Assembly: GCF_000730665.1 (NCBI RefSeq)
Contig: NZ_BBIV01000034.1
Location: 1-62,607, forward strand
DNA from: Pseudomonas plecoglossicida NBRC 103162 = DSM 15088
GTDB lineage: Bacteria > Pseudomonadota > Gammaproteobacteria > Pseudomonadales > Pseudomonadaceae
Length of the DNA: 62,607 nucleotides
Direction of reading: 5' to 3'
Shown here: positions 8,322-16,794 of the stretch, piece after piece
Layout: each line of letters starts with the position of its first letter
Numbering within the stretch: position 1 is the stretch's first letter
Program-made: the position numbers and the translations under genes
Notes under the pieces: generated by a model
Database searches by the model: none
Seen by the model: the letters and a program-made list of their open reading frames with translations, nothing else
Told to the model about the DNA's origin: nothing

Positions 8322-8903
8322 ATGGAGCCGTTGTCGCATCATCTGCTGACCCAGGCCTACAACAATGGCTGGGCCAACCACCGCGTGTACAAGGCTTGCC
8401 TGCAACTGACGCACGACGAGTTCGTCGCTCCGCGCTGCAGCTTCTTTCCGTCGATCAAGGCGACGCTCAACCACTTGCTGACAGTGGACTGGTTCTACCT
8501 GCACATGCTCGAGTGCGAGCAGCGCGGCGAGGCGCCGGACGCCGACAGCGAGCGCTTCTTCGAGCCGGAGCAGCCGTTCGCCACCTGTGCCGACCTGCAT
8601 GCCGAACAGGCCCAGGCGGATCACCGACTGATCGCCTATTGCAGCGTGCTGCGCGACGACCAGCTGTCTCGCTACGTGAGCATCGTGCGGCCTGACCGGG
8701 TGCAGCGCGAGCAACGCCTGCGCTTGCTGTCGCATGTGTTCGAGCACCAGATCCACCACCGTGGCCAGGTGCATGCCATGCTCAGCGACACGGCGGTGCG
8801 GCCACCGCAGCTGGATGAATTCTTCTGCGAGGAGGAGGCTGGGTTGCGGGTCGGGGATTTTGCCGAGCTGGGGTGGAGCGAAGCCCAGGTCTGGAAGCAC
8901 TGA
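8322..8903 (+). CDS. DinB-family putative metal-dependent protein
   Basis: 193 residues of the DinB/YfiT four-helix fold. The three expected metal-binding histidines are visible in context: NHLLTVDW (around residue 50) and HVFEHQIHHRGQVH (around residues 140-153). Members include damage-inducible proteins and thiol-dependent transferases; the substrate here is unknown. It starts 12 bases after the ZapE-like gene with GAAGGAG before the ATG, so it is likely in the same unit. Confidence 0.85.
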   Translation: MEPLSHHLLTQAYNNGWANHRVYKACLQLTHDEFVAPRCSFFPSIKATLNHLLTVDWFYLHMLECEQRGEAPDADSERFFEPEQPFATCADLHAEQAQADHRLIAYCSVLRDDQLSRYVSIVRPDRVQREQRLRLLSHVFEHQIHHRGQVHAMLSDTAVRPPQLDEFFCEEEAGLRVGDFAELGWSEAQVWKH

Positions 8904-8913
8904 GGTCAGGGAA

Positions 8914-8932
8914 AGGGGCGCAAGGCGCCCCT
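8914..8932. terminator. Hairpin between convergent genes
   Basis: AGGGGCGC-AAG-GCGCCCCT: a perfect 8-base stem between the DinB-family gene and the convergent hydrolase gene. There is no T-run on either side, so termination efficiency is uncertain. Confidence 0.6.
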
Positions 8933-8940
8933 CACCCGGG

Positions 8941-9939
8941 TTACTGCGCCAACCAGTCGACGAGTGTCTTGTTGAAGCGCCTGGGCTCCTCGATCTGCGG
9001 CGCGTGCCCCATGCCCTCGAAGGTCACCAGCTCGGCCTGGGGAATCAGCTTAGCGACCTGCGGTCCGAGCTCCTTGTACTTGCCCAGCCGTGCCTTGACC
9101 TCGGGCGGGGCGATATCGCTGCCAATGGCAGTGCTGTCCTGGTCACCGATCAACAGCAGGGTCGGCATCTTCAAGTCCTTGAACTCGTAGTACACCGGCT
9201 GGGTGAAGATCATGTCGTAGATCAGCGCCGAGTTCCACGCCACTGCTTCATGCCCCGCGCCCTTGTTCAGCCCCACCAGCATCTGCACCCAGCGCTCGTA
9301 CTCAGGTTTCCAGCGTCCGGCGTAATAGGTCTTGCGTTCATATTCGCGCACGCCCTCGGCATCGAGCTTCAGTTCGCGGGCATACCACTGGTCCACGCTG
9401 CGATAAGGCACGCCCAGGGCTTTCCAGTCTTCCAGGCCGATCGGATTGACCATTGCCAGGCGCTCGACCTGCTGCGGGTACATCAACGCATAGCGGGTGG
9501 CGAGCATGCCGCCGGTGGAATGGCCGAGCACAACGGCCCGTTGGATGCCCAGATGTTCGAGCAATGCATAGGTGTTGCTGGCCAGTTGCTGGAAGCTGTA
9601 CTGGTAATGCGAAGGCTTGCTCGATGTGCAGAACCCGACCTGGTCCGGGGCGATGACGCGGTAACCGGCCTGGCTCAGGGCGTCGATGGTGGTTTCCCAG
9701 GTGGCGGCGCAGAAGTTCTTGCCGTGCATCAACAGCACGCTGCGGCCATTGGCCTGGCCTTTGGCAGGCACGTCCATGTAGCCCATCTGCAAGGCCTGGC
9801 CCTGGGACTGGAAGTCGAAATGCTTGAGTGGGTGAGGGTAGCTGAAACCTTCGAGTTGCTTGCCGTAGGTGGGCGTTTCGGCGGCGATGGCCGGGGCGCT
9901 GACAAGGCAGGCCAGGGCCAGGGCGGTTGCGCGCAGCAT
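8941..9939 (-). CDS. Secreted alpha/beta-hydrolase
   Basis: 332 residues. A Sec signal (ALACLVSAPAIAA) is followed by an alpha/beta-hydrolase domain. The nucleophile elbow is GHSTGG with Ser141; the oxyanion region is LLMHGKNFCAATW; the acid is in LLLIGDQDST (about 268) and the base histidine in GMGHAPQIEEP. Periplasmic or outer-face esterase-like activity is expected, with unknown substrate. A GHSTGG elbow also occurs in epoxide hydrolases and haloalkane dehalogenases, but those usually have Asp at this place. Transcribed alone, convergent with the DinB gene. Confidence 0.87.
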   Translation of the reverse strand: MLRATALALACLVSAPAIAAETPTYGKQLEGFSYPHPLKHFDFQSQGQALQMGYMDVPAKGQANGRSVLLMHGKNFCAATWETTIDALSQAGYRVIAPDQVGFCTSSKPSHYQYSFQQLASNTYALLEHLGIQRAVVLGHSTGGMLATRYALMYPQQVERLAMVNPIGLEDWKALGVPYRSVDQWYARELKLDAEGVREYERKTYYAGRWKPEYERWVQMLVGLNKGAGHEAVAWNSALIYDMIFTQPVYYEFKDLKMPTLLLIGDQDSTAIGSDIAPPEVKARLGKYKELGPQVAKLIPQAELVTFEGMGHAPQIEEPRRFNKTLVDWLAQ

Positions 9940-10017
9940 GGGGGCACTCCGTGTAGGACCATGTAGGAATTGGCGACTGTAGCAGTCAGAGGAGTACCCT
10001 GAGCGTGAAAAAAGGTG

Positions 10018-10455
10018 TCACCAGGTGTCAAACCAGCCCAGGGTGATCAGCGCTACGATGATGTAGCGCCCGCCCTTGGCCAGCGTCACCAGCAGCATGA
10101 ACCGCCAGAACGGCTCACGCATGATCCCCGCTATCAGGGTCAACGGATCACCGATCACGGGCATCCAGCTCAGCAGCAGCGACCATTGCCCCCAGCGCTG
10201 GTAGCGCAGCTGGGCGCGCTCCAGTTGCGAGGCACTGAATGGAAACCAGCGCTTGTCGCGCAGGTGTTCGATGGCTCGGCCCAACAGCCAGTTGACCATC
10301 GAGCCCAGCACGTTGCCCGCGGTGGCGATCAGCAACAGGGTCAACCACGCCTCGGGCTGGCGCAGCAACAAACCCACCAGCACCGCTTCCGACTGCAGCG
10401 GCAGCAGGGTGGCGGCGCCAAAGGCGCTGAGAAACAGCGCCCAGTGGCTCAGCAT
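10018..10455 (-). CDS. YqaA-type small DedA-like membrane protein
   Basis: 145 residues with about four hydrophobic segments and the SNARE-associated/YqaA features LLPLQSEAVLVGLLL, NVLGSMVNWLLGR, and MPVIGDPLTLIAG (around residues 100-113). It is a YqaA relative of the DedA membrane family. The start codon overlaps the DUF411 gene by one base (TGATG), so translation is coupled and it belongs to the copper-linked unit upstream. Function is unknown; DedA proteins are lipid flippases or affect membrane potential. Confidence 0.85.
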   Translation of the reverse strand: MLSHWALFLSAFGAATLLPLQSEAVLVGLLLRQPEAWLTLLLIATAGNVLGSMVNWLLGRAIEHLRDKRWFPFSASQLERAQLRYQRWGQWSLLLSWMPVIGDPLTLIAGIMREPFWRFMLLVTLAKGGRYIIVALITLGWFDTW

Positions 10456-10883
10456 CAGTAGTTGGCGACCACGGTGTCCTGGCCGTCCTGGGTCACGCCG
10501 ATGACCTGGTAGGCATCCTTGCGATCACCCATCTCCATGCCCGGCGAGCCCATGGGCATGCCGGGCACGGCCAGGCCCTTGAGGTCGGCGCGCTTGACCA
10601 GCTGGTGGACTTGTTCGGCCGGTACATGGCCTTCGACGAACTTGCCCTCGATCACCCCGGTGTGGCACGAGGCCAGCCGTGGCGCCACGCCCAGGCGTTG
10701 CTTGACGGCGCTCATGTCCGGCTCGACATGGTCGTTGACGGTGAAGCCGTTGTCGCGCAGGTGGCTGATCCAGGCTTTGCAACAGCCACAGTTGGGGTCG
10801 CGGTAGACGTCGATGGTCTCGGCAGCCTGGGCAAGGCCGGTGAAGGCCAGCAGGCCGAAGGTGAACAGGTGTTTACGCAGCAT
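10455..10883 (-). CDS. DUF411 periplasmic metal-binding protein of copper locus
   Basis: 142 residues: Sec signal (to about LAQA) then a DUF411 domain with DPNCGCC (C32, C34, C35), SCHTG (C73, H74) and a Met-rich MPMGSPGMEMGD loop, all plausible Cu(I) ligands. DUF411 genes often sit beside copAB. It is 15 bases downstream of the copA/copB fusion gene and overlaps the YqaA gene by one base. Periplasmic copper binding is inferred from residues and context. Confidence 0.85.
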   Translation of the reverse strand: MLRKHLFTFGLLAFTGLAQAAETIDVYRDPNCGCCKAWISHLRDNGFTVNDHVEPDMSAVKQRLGVAPRLASCHTGVIEGKFVEGHVPAEQVHQLVKRADLKGLAVPGMPMGSPGMEMGDRKDAYQVIGVTQDGQDTVVANY

Positions 10884-10898
10884 GGTCGAACGACTCCT

Positions 10899-12026
10899 TC
10901 AAAAACGCAGGCGCACGCCTGCTACCAGGCGGGTCTGGGAGAGGTCTTCGCCGTGCTCCCGAGCCTGGTCGGCGCGCTTGCCGTGCAGGCGGTCGAAGCT
11001 TACCCCGAGATACGGGGCGAAGCCGCGGGTGATTTCGTAGCGCAGGCGCAGACCAATTTCGCTGTCCGCCAACCCCGCGCCTTGTTCACGGCCGGCATCG
11101 TCGCGGCCGAAGAAATTGGCTTCGAGGGTCGGCTCGAGGATCCAGCGGTTGGTCAGCAGCATAGCGTAAGCCGCTTCAAGGCGCAGCGCGGTCTGTTGAC
11201 GCTCCCCCGCATAGGCTGTGGCTTGGAGTTCCAGGCCATACAGCGGCGTGCCCTGGATGCCGAATGCCGCCCAGGTTTGACCGCTGGCGGGTTTGAAGTC
11301 CTGGCGCACACCGCCGACCAGCTCCCACCACGGATCGATGGCATGGCCCCACAACGCCTGCAGCTCGGCCTTGTGGGTTGTGCCCTGTTCCCGCTCGCCC
11401 TCGCTGCGCAGCCAGAGACGGTCGACATCGCCACCGATCCAGGCCGTGGCGTTCCAGTTCAGTGCGCCGCTGCTTTCGAACTGCTGGTATTCCAGTTGGT
11501 CCACGATGATAACCCAATTGACTGCCTGATCGTGTACCTGGTGTCCGCTCAGGGGGGGCGAAGTGGCCATCGCGCCGTAGACTCCGGCCTGCTCCTGCAG
11601 CCCGGAATGGCTGTGGTACCAGTAGGTGCCGCTCTGGCGCAGGGTGAAGCGGTAGAGGTAATCGCCGCCGGGTGCGATGCCGGCGAAGCTCAGGCCGGGT
11701 ACGCCGTCCATGTCGCTTGGCAGGAGAATGCCGTGCCAGTGGATCGAGGTGTCCTGATCCAGCCGATTACGCACGCGCAGCGTCACGGTATCGCCCTCGC
11801 GCCAGCGCAGCAGGGGGCCAGGCAGGCTGCCATTGACGGTCAGCGCCGTGCGCGGGTTGCCAGTGATGTTGACGGGGGTCTGGCCGATGTACAGCTCGAA
11901 GTGCCGGCCGGCCAGCGCGTGTCCATCGGCAGCACTGGCCAGTGGCCGCCAAAGTCCCAGGCCTGCTAGCGCGGTAGCGGCGCCCAGGCCTTTGACGAAG
12001 GTTCGGCGGGAAGTGGTGGGCAACAT
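10899..12026 (-). CDS. In-frame fusion of CopA N-terminus with CopB beta-barrel (deletion product)
   Basis: 375 residues that read as two proteins. Residues 1-151 are the start of multicopper oxidase CopA: a Tat signal (SRRTFVKGL), a first cupredoxin domain, and copper motifs IHWHG (95-99) and WYHSH (136-140). From about residue 153 the sequence becomes CopB, the outer-membrane copper-resistance protein: GHQVHD, DQLEYQ, WIGGDVDRLWLRSEG, WWELVGGVRQDF, and a final LVAGVRLRF strand. CopA is normally about 600 residues and its last two copper motifs are absent. The junction is near 11568-11576. The frame is intact, so a Tat-exported hybrid could be made, but oxidase activity should be lost. A pseudogene remnant is the main alternative. 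Confidence 0.85.
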   Translation of the reverse strand: MLPTTSRRTFVKGLGAATALAGLGLWRPLASAADGHALAGRHFELYIGQTPVNITGNPRTALTVNGSLPGPLLRWREGDTVTLRVRNRLDQDTSIHWHGILLPSDMDGVPGLSFAGIAPGGDYLYRFTLRQSGTYWYHSHSGLQEQAGVYGAMATSPPLSGHQVHDQAVNWVIIVDQLEYQQFESSGALNWNATAWIGGDVDRLWLRSEGEREQGTTHKAELQALWGHAIDPWWELVGGVRQDFKPASGQTWAAFGIQGTPLYGLELQATAYAGERQQTALRLEAAYAMLLTNRWILEPTLEANFFGRDDAGREQGAGLADSEIGLRLRYEITRGFAPYLGVSFDRLHGKRADQAREHGEDLSQTRLVAGVRLRF

Positions 12027-12073
12027 GGGGTGGCCTCTTGTGTGAGAGCCACGATCCTCGCCTGTCGCACCTG

Positions 12074-13441
12074 TCAGCCAGCTGAGGCGGGGATTACAGC
12101 CTCGTCAGGCAGCACCGGCTGCTCGGGGCCCAGGTCGCGCATCAGCAGCCCGTGATCCAGCGCCACCTGCTCGGGAATCGGCAGGTACACCACATGGCCG
12201 TCTCCTGGGGCCACCTCGGTGGCCCGCTGCTGGCGGTCGTACAGGCGATGCAGGTCGAAGTGGTAGTTGCCGCGAGGGGTCATCAGTTCCAGGTGATCGC
12301 CTACGGCGAAACGGTTCTTGACCTTGACCTCGGCCAGGCCGTCCACGCGTGCACCGGTCAGTTCGCCGACGAATTGCTGGCGTTCGGAGATGGAGTTGCC
12401 GCGCAGGTAGTTCTGGTATTCGTCGTGCACATGCCGGCGCAGGAAGCCTTCGGTGTAGCCGCGCTGGGCCAAGGACTCGAGGTTGTCCATCAACGCCATG
12501 TCGAACGGTCGCCCGTTTGCGGCGTCGTCGATGGCCTTGCGGTACGACTGCACGGCGCGGGCGCAGTAGAAGTGCGACTTGGTACGGCCCTCGATCTTCA
12601 GCGAATGCACGCCCATGGCCGCCAGCCGCTCGACGTGCTGGATGGCGCGCAGGTCCTTGGCGTTCATGATGTAGGTGCCGTGTTCGTCCTCGAAGGCGGG
12701 CAGCTCGGTGCCGGGACGGTTGCTTTCCTGCAGCAGGAACACCTGTTCGGTCGGCAAGCCCAGGCCCAGGGTGGGCTCCACTTCGCGCACGATGTCGCCG
12801 GTGGCATTCTCGGTGGCCGGGGTGGCTTGATACTTCCAGCGGCAAGCATTGGTGCAGCTCCCCTGGTTGGCGTCACGCTTGTTGAGATAGCCCGACAACA
12901 GGCAGCGGCCGGAATAGGCCATGCACAGGGCACCATGCACGAACACTTCCAGCTCCATGTCCGGCACCTGCTGGCGGATTTCCTCGATCTCTTCCAGTGA
13001 CAGCTCCCGCGACAGGATCACTCGGCTCAAGCCCAACTGCTGCCAGAACTGCACGCTGGCCCAATTGACCGTGTTGGCCTGCACCGACAGGTGCACGGGC
13101 ATCTGCGGGAAATGCTGGCGCACCAGCATGATCAGGCCGGGATCGGACATGATCAGTGCGTCCGGCGCCATCGCGACCACGGGCGCCAGGTCCTTGAGGA
13201 ACGTCTTGAGCTTGGCATTGTGCGGCGCGATGTTGACCACGACATAGAAGCGCTTGCCCATGGCATGCGCCTCGCTGATGCCTTGGGCCAGGTTGGCGTG
13301 GTCGAATTCGTTGTTGCGCACCCTCAGGCTGTAGCGCGGCTGGCCGGCATACACGGCGTCGGCACCGTAGGCGAAGGCGTAGCGCATGGTCTTAAGGGTG
13401 CCAGCGGGGGCCAGCAGTTCGGGCTTGGCGATGGGGGACAT
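12074..13441 (-). CDS. trhP: TrhP (YegQ), prephenate-dependent tRNA uridine-34 hydroxylation protein
   Basis: 455 residues, a U32 peptidase-family protein close in size to E. coli YegQ/TrhP. The start MSPIAKPELLAPAG and the central Cys set C173, C180, C196 and C200 (HGALC, SGRC, GSC, NACRW) match the family; the cysteines probably hold an Fe-S cluster. TrhP makes 5-hydroxyuridine at tRNA position 34 using prephenate rather than O2, alongside the O2-using TrhO. The gene stands alone. A perfect ANR box at 13495-13508 lies at the class II position for its promoter, which fits use without oxygen. Confidence 0.9.
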   Translation of the reverse strand: MSPIAKPELLAPAGTLKTMRYAFAYGADAVYAGQPRYSLRVRNNEFDHANLAQGISEAHAMGKRFYVVVNIAPHNAKLKTFLKDLAPVVAMAPDALIMSDPGLIMLVRQHFPQMPVHLSVQANTVNWASVQFWQQLGLSRVILSRELSLEEIEEIRQQVPDMELEVFVHGALCMAYSGRCLLSGYLNKRDANQGSCTNACRWKYQATPATENATGDIVREVEPTLGLGLPTEQVFLLQESNRPGTELPAFEDEHGTYIMNAKDLRAIQHVERLAAMGVHSLKIEGRTKSHFYCARAVQSYRKAIDDAANGRPFDMALMDNLESLAQRGYTEGFLRRHVHDEYQNYLRGNSISERQQFVGELTGARVDGLAEVKVKNRFAVGDHLELMTPRGNYHFDLHRLYDRQQRATEVAPGDGHVVYLPIPEQVALDHGLLMRDLGPEQPVLPDEAVIPASAG

Positions 13442-13466
13442 GGGCGCACCGGGGCGAAAATCGCGG

Positions 13467-13508
13467 ATGCTAGGGGGTAGGCGGGCGCAGCGTATTGATT
13501 TGAATCAA
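13467..13508 (-). promoter_or_regulatory. ANR box and class II promoter for trhP
   Basis: TTGAT-TTGA-ATCAA at 13495-13508 is a perfect FNR/ANR dyad. On the minus strand TAGCAT (13472-13467) is a 4/6 match to a -10 and predicts a start at about 13460, placing the dyad centre at -41.5. For the plus-strand AI-2E gene the best -10 (TAATAG at 13544-13549) would put the box near -54, so trhP is the better target. Confidence 0.65.
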
Positions 13509-13571
13509 GGGGTGGGTGGCACTTTTCCAGTGATGGCCTGCACTAATAGTGAGGACACTCAAGGAACCGCC

Positions 13572-14636
13572 ATGAACTCGACCGCGCTGCAGAACAAGGC
13601 CCTGGCCGTACTCCTGACGTTGGTGACGATTGCCTTCGTGTGGATCTTGCTGCCGTACTACGGGGCGATCTTCTGGGCGGTGATTCTCGGCATCCTGTTC
13701 GCACCGCTGCAGCGCCACCTGTTGATGCGGTTTGGCCGGCGACGCAACCTCGCTGCGGCCACTACCTTGCTGGTCTGCATGGTGGTGGCCGTGCTGCCGG
13801 TGATCATCACCAGCGCGCTGCTGGTGCAGGAGGGGGCCAACCTGTACCAGCGTATCGAAAGCGGGCAACTGGACATCGCTGGCTTTGTCGCGCGCGGCAA
13901 GCACATGCTGCCGGCATTCGCCCAGCATGGCCTGGACAGCCTGGGCATGGGCAATCTGGATGGTCTGCAGGACAAGATTTCCAAGTGGGCCACGCAAGGC
14001 AGCCAGGTGCTGGCCGGCCAGGCCTACAGCTTCGGGCAGGGTACGTTCGATTTCCTGGTGAGCTTCGGCATCATGGTGTACCTGCTGTTCTTCTTTCTTC
14101 GCGAAGGCGCGGAGGTGGCGCGCCAGGTCCGGCTTGCCGTGCCGTTGCCCGAGCAGCAGAAGCGCAGGTTGCAGCTGAAATTCAACCGGGTGGTGCGTGC
14201 CACGGTAAAAGGCAATGTGCTGGTGGCCATCACCCAGGGCGCGCTGGGCGGCTTCATCTTCTGGGTGCTGGATATCCCCAGCGCGCTGGTCTGGGCCGTG
14301 ATGATGGCCTTCCTGTCACTCTTGCCAGCGGTGGGCGCCGGCATCATCTGGGCGCCGGTGGCGGCCTACTTCCTGCTCACCGGAGCGTTCCTGCAGGGCA
14401 TTATCCTGACGGCGTTTGGGGTGCTGGTGATCGGCCTGGTGGACAACGTGCTGCGGCCGATCCTGGTGGGCAAGGGCACACGGATGCCTGATTACCTGAT
14501 CCTGGTGTCGACCCTGGGTGGGCTGGCGGTGTTCGGGCTCAATGGCTTCGTGATCGGGCCGCTGATCGCGGCATTGTTCATCTCGAGCTGGGCGATCTTC
14601 GCGGCGAGCAGGCCGAAGGTGCAGTTGCCTCAATAG
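13572..14636 (+). CDS. AI-2E/PerM-family membrane transporter
   Basis: 354 residues with about eight membrane segments in the AI-2E family pattern: an N-terminal pair (LAVLLTLVTIAFVWILLPYY), a soluble middle portion (about 70-150), then a C-terminal set including GALGGFIFWVLDIPSALVW and the conserved LVDNVLRPILVGK (near residue 296). The family includes TqsA (autoinducer-2 export) and PerM-like exporters or Na+/H+ antiporters; substrate is unknown. The ATG at 13572 follows AAGGAA. It ends just before a REP pair and converges on the TonB receptor. Confidence 0.87.
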   Translation: MNSTALQNKALAVLLTLVTIAFVWILLPYYGAIFWAVILGILFAPLQRHLLMRFGRRRNLAAATTLLVCMVVAVLPVIITSALLVQEGANLYQRIESGQLDIAGFVARGKHMLPAFAQHGLDSLGMGNLDGLQDKISKWATQGSQVLAGQAYSFGQGTFDFLVSFGIMVYLLFFFLREGAEVARQVRLAVPLPEQQKRRLQLKFNRVVRATVKGNVLVAITQGALGGFIFWVLDIPSALVWAVMMAFLSLLPAVGAGIIWAPVAAYFLLTGAFLQGIILTAFGVLVIGLVDNVLRPILVGKGTRMPDYLILVSTLGGLAVFGLNGFVIGPLIAALFISSWAIFAASRPKVQLPQ

Positions 14637-14645
14637 GGGCCGTTG

Positions 14646-14722
14646 CGCAGCCCCATCGCTGGCAAGCCAGTTCCTGCACAAGACCTGTGGGAGCCGGCTT
14701 GCCAGCGATGGGGTCCTGCGCA
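14646..14722. repeat. Inverted REP pair (BIME-like) between convergent genes
   Basis: Two REP copies in opposite orientation form a long interrupted palindrome: GCGCAG and CTGCGC at the outer ends, CCATCGCTGGCAAGCC and GGCTTGCCAGCGATGG inside, with a 25-30 base middle. It separates the AI-2E gene from the convergent TonB receptor and probably acts as a two-way 3' end signal. Confidence 0.85.
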
Positions 14723-14727
14723 TTCAT

Positions 14728-16794
14728 CTAGTGGAAACTGTACGACACCCCGGCATACACGCTGAACCCTTCCCCCGGCGTCGAGCGCGCGATGTCCTGC
14801 CCCGCATCGTTGTACCCCGGCGTCACCGTTGCCGCATAGCGCTCGTTGGTCAGGTTGCGCAGGTCCAGCCAGGTCTGCCAGTCCTGCTTCGGCGAGTTCC
14901 AGCCCAGCCGCGCGCCCAGCAGCGCATAGGCATCGGCGTGGTAGCTGTTGGCATAGTCGACCTGCACCTTGGAGGCCATCTGCGTATTGAGCCCGGCATA
15001 GAAGCCGCTGGGCCAGTCGTAGCGCAGTTCGGCCTGGTAGTAGTGCATGGGAATGCCGGGCAGCCGGTTATCGCCGAACGTGTCGTCGTCACGGTAATGG
15101 AAGTCGCTGAAGGTGTAGGCCTGGCGCAGGCTCAGCCTGCCGACGCCTGAGTCTTCCCAGAGCGTGCTGTCCAGGCCTGCTTCGACGCCCTGGTGCACCG
15201 TGGGGCTGGCGTTGAATTCCTTGGGCAGGGCACCGGGCACGATTTCCACGGCCAGGAGTTCATGGCGAACCTGCGAGTAGTACCAGGCCAGGTCCCAGCG
15301 GCCAAGCGCCGAATCGCCTCGCGCGCCGAGCTCCAGGGTGGTGGCGGTCTGGTTCTGCATCTCGATCGGCTGGGTGGCAACCGTCGAACTCCAGATCAGC
15401 GACCAAGGGTGCGGCGGTTCGACCGAGCGACTGAGGTTACCATAGACCTGCAGTTGCGGACTGATGTCGTAACGCAATCCCAGCCGTGGGGCATAGTCCC
15501 AGTCATGCTGGCTGACCTTGCCGCCGCTCTGCGGGTAGGTCACGTCGCTCTCGCGCCGGGTGTAGATCATGGCCAGTCCCGTGGTCAGCCACAGGTCCGG
15601 GATCAGCTCCAGGTCGTTGCCGGCGTGCAGCACGGTGTCCGAGCCCTGGTAGCTGAAGTCGCGGCTGCGGGCGCCGAAGTTGTCGCCGCCGCTGCGGGCG
15701 AACTGCGAAGCGCCGCTGTTGGGCAGGTGCTTGGTGGTGCGCCAGCCGACGTTGGTCTTGCTCTCATGGCCAAGCAGCGTGTCGCGCCGGAAGTAGTTCA
15801 GCGTTCCGCTCACATCGGTGTAGGCGACCTTCAGGCGCATCGGGCCTTCGCGCAGGTCCATCGGGTAGTCGTGATAGACCAGCCCGGCTTCCAGGCGTGC
15901 GTCCTCCTCCAGGAAGAACGTGGTCTTGTTGCCGACCCAGGTGCTGCCCGGCTGCGGGCGGCTGTCATCGCGAGCCAGGTAAGCGGCATTGGCTGCGCGT
16001 GGGTCATGCTTGATCTGCTCCTTGGTCAGGCGCCCGGGCAGGTCGTTCTCGGTTTCCCGGTAGCGCAGGTAGAAGCGCGTCTGAAGGTCAGGGTTGAAGC
16101 GGTAGCCGACGTTGGCGGCTATGCCCTTGGCGCTGCCGCTGCTGTGTTCCTGGTAGCCGTCGTATTCCGAGTCGGTCAGCGCCACGTAATAGTCCAGGTC
16201 GCCCAATACCTGGCCGGAGCTCACGTGCCGGTGCTGATAGCCGCGGCTGCCGGCTTCATAACGGACTTGCAGCGGTGCCGCATCGTGACCGGTGTGGGTC
16301 ACGTAGTTGATCGCGCCGCCCAAGGCCAGTGCGCCGTAATCGAAGCCATTGGCGCCGCGCAAGACTTCGGCGCGGCTCAGCCACAGTGGCTCGAACAGTT
16401 CATAGGGTGTGCCGCCCGGTCCGGTCAGGGGCAGGCCATCGAACATCGTGTATACGCCGGAGCCATGTGCGCCCGGTGCGCGGTTGATGCCTGAGCCGCG
16501 GATCGACAGCTTGATGCCATCGTTGCCCGCCGACTGGGCGAACACCCCAGGCTGGTAAGCCAGCACATCCTGGTTGTTGGCAACGCGACCTTGGCCCACC
16601 TGGTCCATGTCGACCAGGTTGCTGGCGCCGGGAATTGCCTGCAGGCGCTCGCGGGCATCTTCCAGTTCGTTCTGCTCTTCGTCACTGATCAGCACTTCAC
16701 CCAGCTGGACGGCAGGGGCAGCAGTGGCTTGCTGGCCAACGGTAAAAATGGCCAGCAGGCCGAGGCATGACGAGAGGGGCAAAACGGGACGCAT
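14728..16794 (-). CDS. TonB-dependent outer-membrane receptor
   Basis: 688 residues: signal peptide (about 1-26, ending QATA), plug domain (about 50-160) with NNQDVLAYQPGVF, SIRGSGINRAPG and LRGANGFDYGALALGGAINYVT, then a 22-strand barrel finishing SVYAGVSYSFH. The plug is typical of siderophore-type receptors such as FecA relatives. The start at 16794 has GGAG 7 bases upstream. No signalling extension or adjacent sigma/anti-sigma genes and no recognisable Fur box were seen, so the ligand (iron complex, other metal, or cofactor) remains open. It converges on the AI-2E gene. Confidence 0.9.
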   Translation of the reverse strand: MRPVLPLSSCLGLLAIFTVGQQATAAPAVQLGEVLISDEEQNELEDARERLQAIPGASNLVDMDQVGQGRVANNQDVLAYQPGVFAQSAGNDGIKLSIRGSGINRAPGAHGSGVYTMFDGLPLTGPGGTPYELFEPLWLSRAEVLRGANGFDYGALALGGAINYVTHTGHDAAPLQVRYEAGSRGYQHRHVSSGQVLGDLDYYVALTDSEYDGYQEHSSGSAKGIAANVGYRFNPDLQTRFYLRYRETENDLPGRLTKEQIKHDPRAANAAYLARDDSRPQPGSTWVGNKTTFFLEEDARLEAGLVYHDYPMDLREGPMRLKVAYTDVSGTLNYFRRDTLLGHESKTNVGWRTTKHLPNSGASQFARSGGDNFGARSRDFSYQGSDTVLHAGNDLELIPDLWLTTGLAMIYTRRESDVTYPQSGGKVSQHDWDYAPRLGLRYDISPQLQVYGNLSRSVEPPHPWSLIWSSTVATQPIEMQNQTATTLELGARGDSALGRWDLAWYYSQVRHELLAVEIVPGALPKEFNASPTVHQGVEAGLDSTLWEDSGVGRLSLRQAYTFSDFHYRDDDTFGDNRLPGIPMHYYQAELRYDWPSGFYAGLNTQMASKVQVDYANSYHADAYALLGARLGWNSPKQDWQTWLDLRNLTNERYAATVTPGYNDAGQDIARSTPGEGFSVYAGVSYSFH

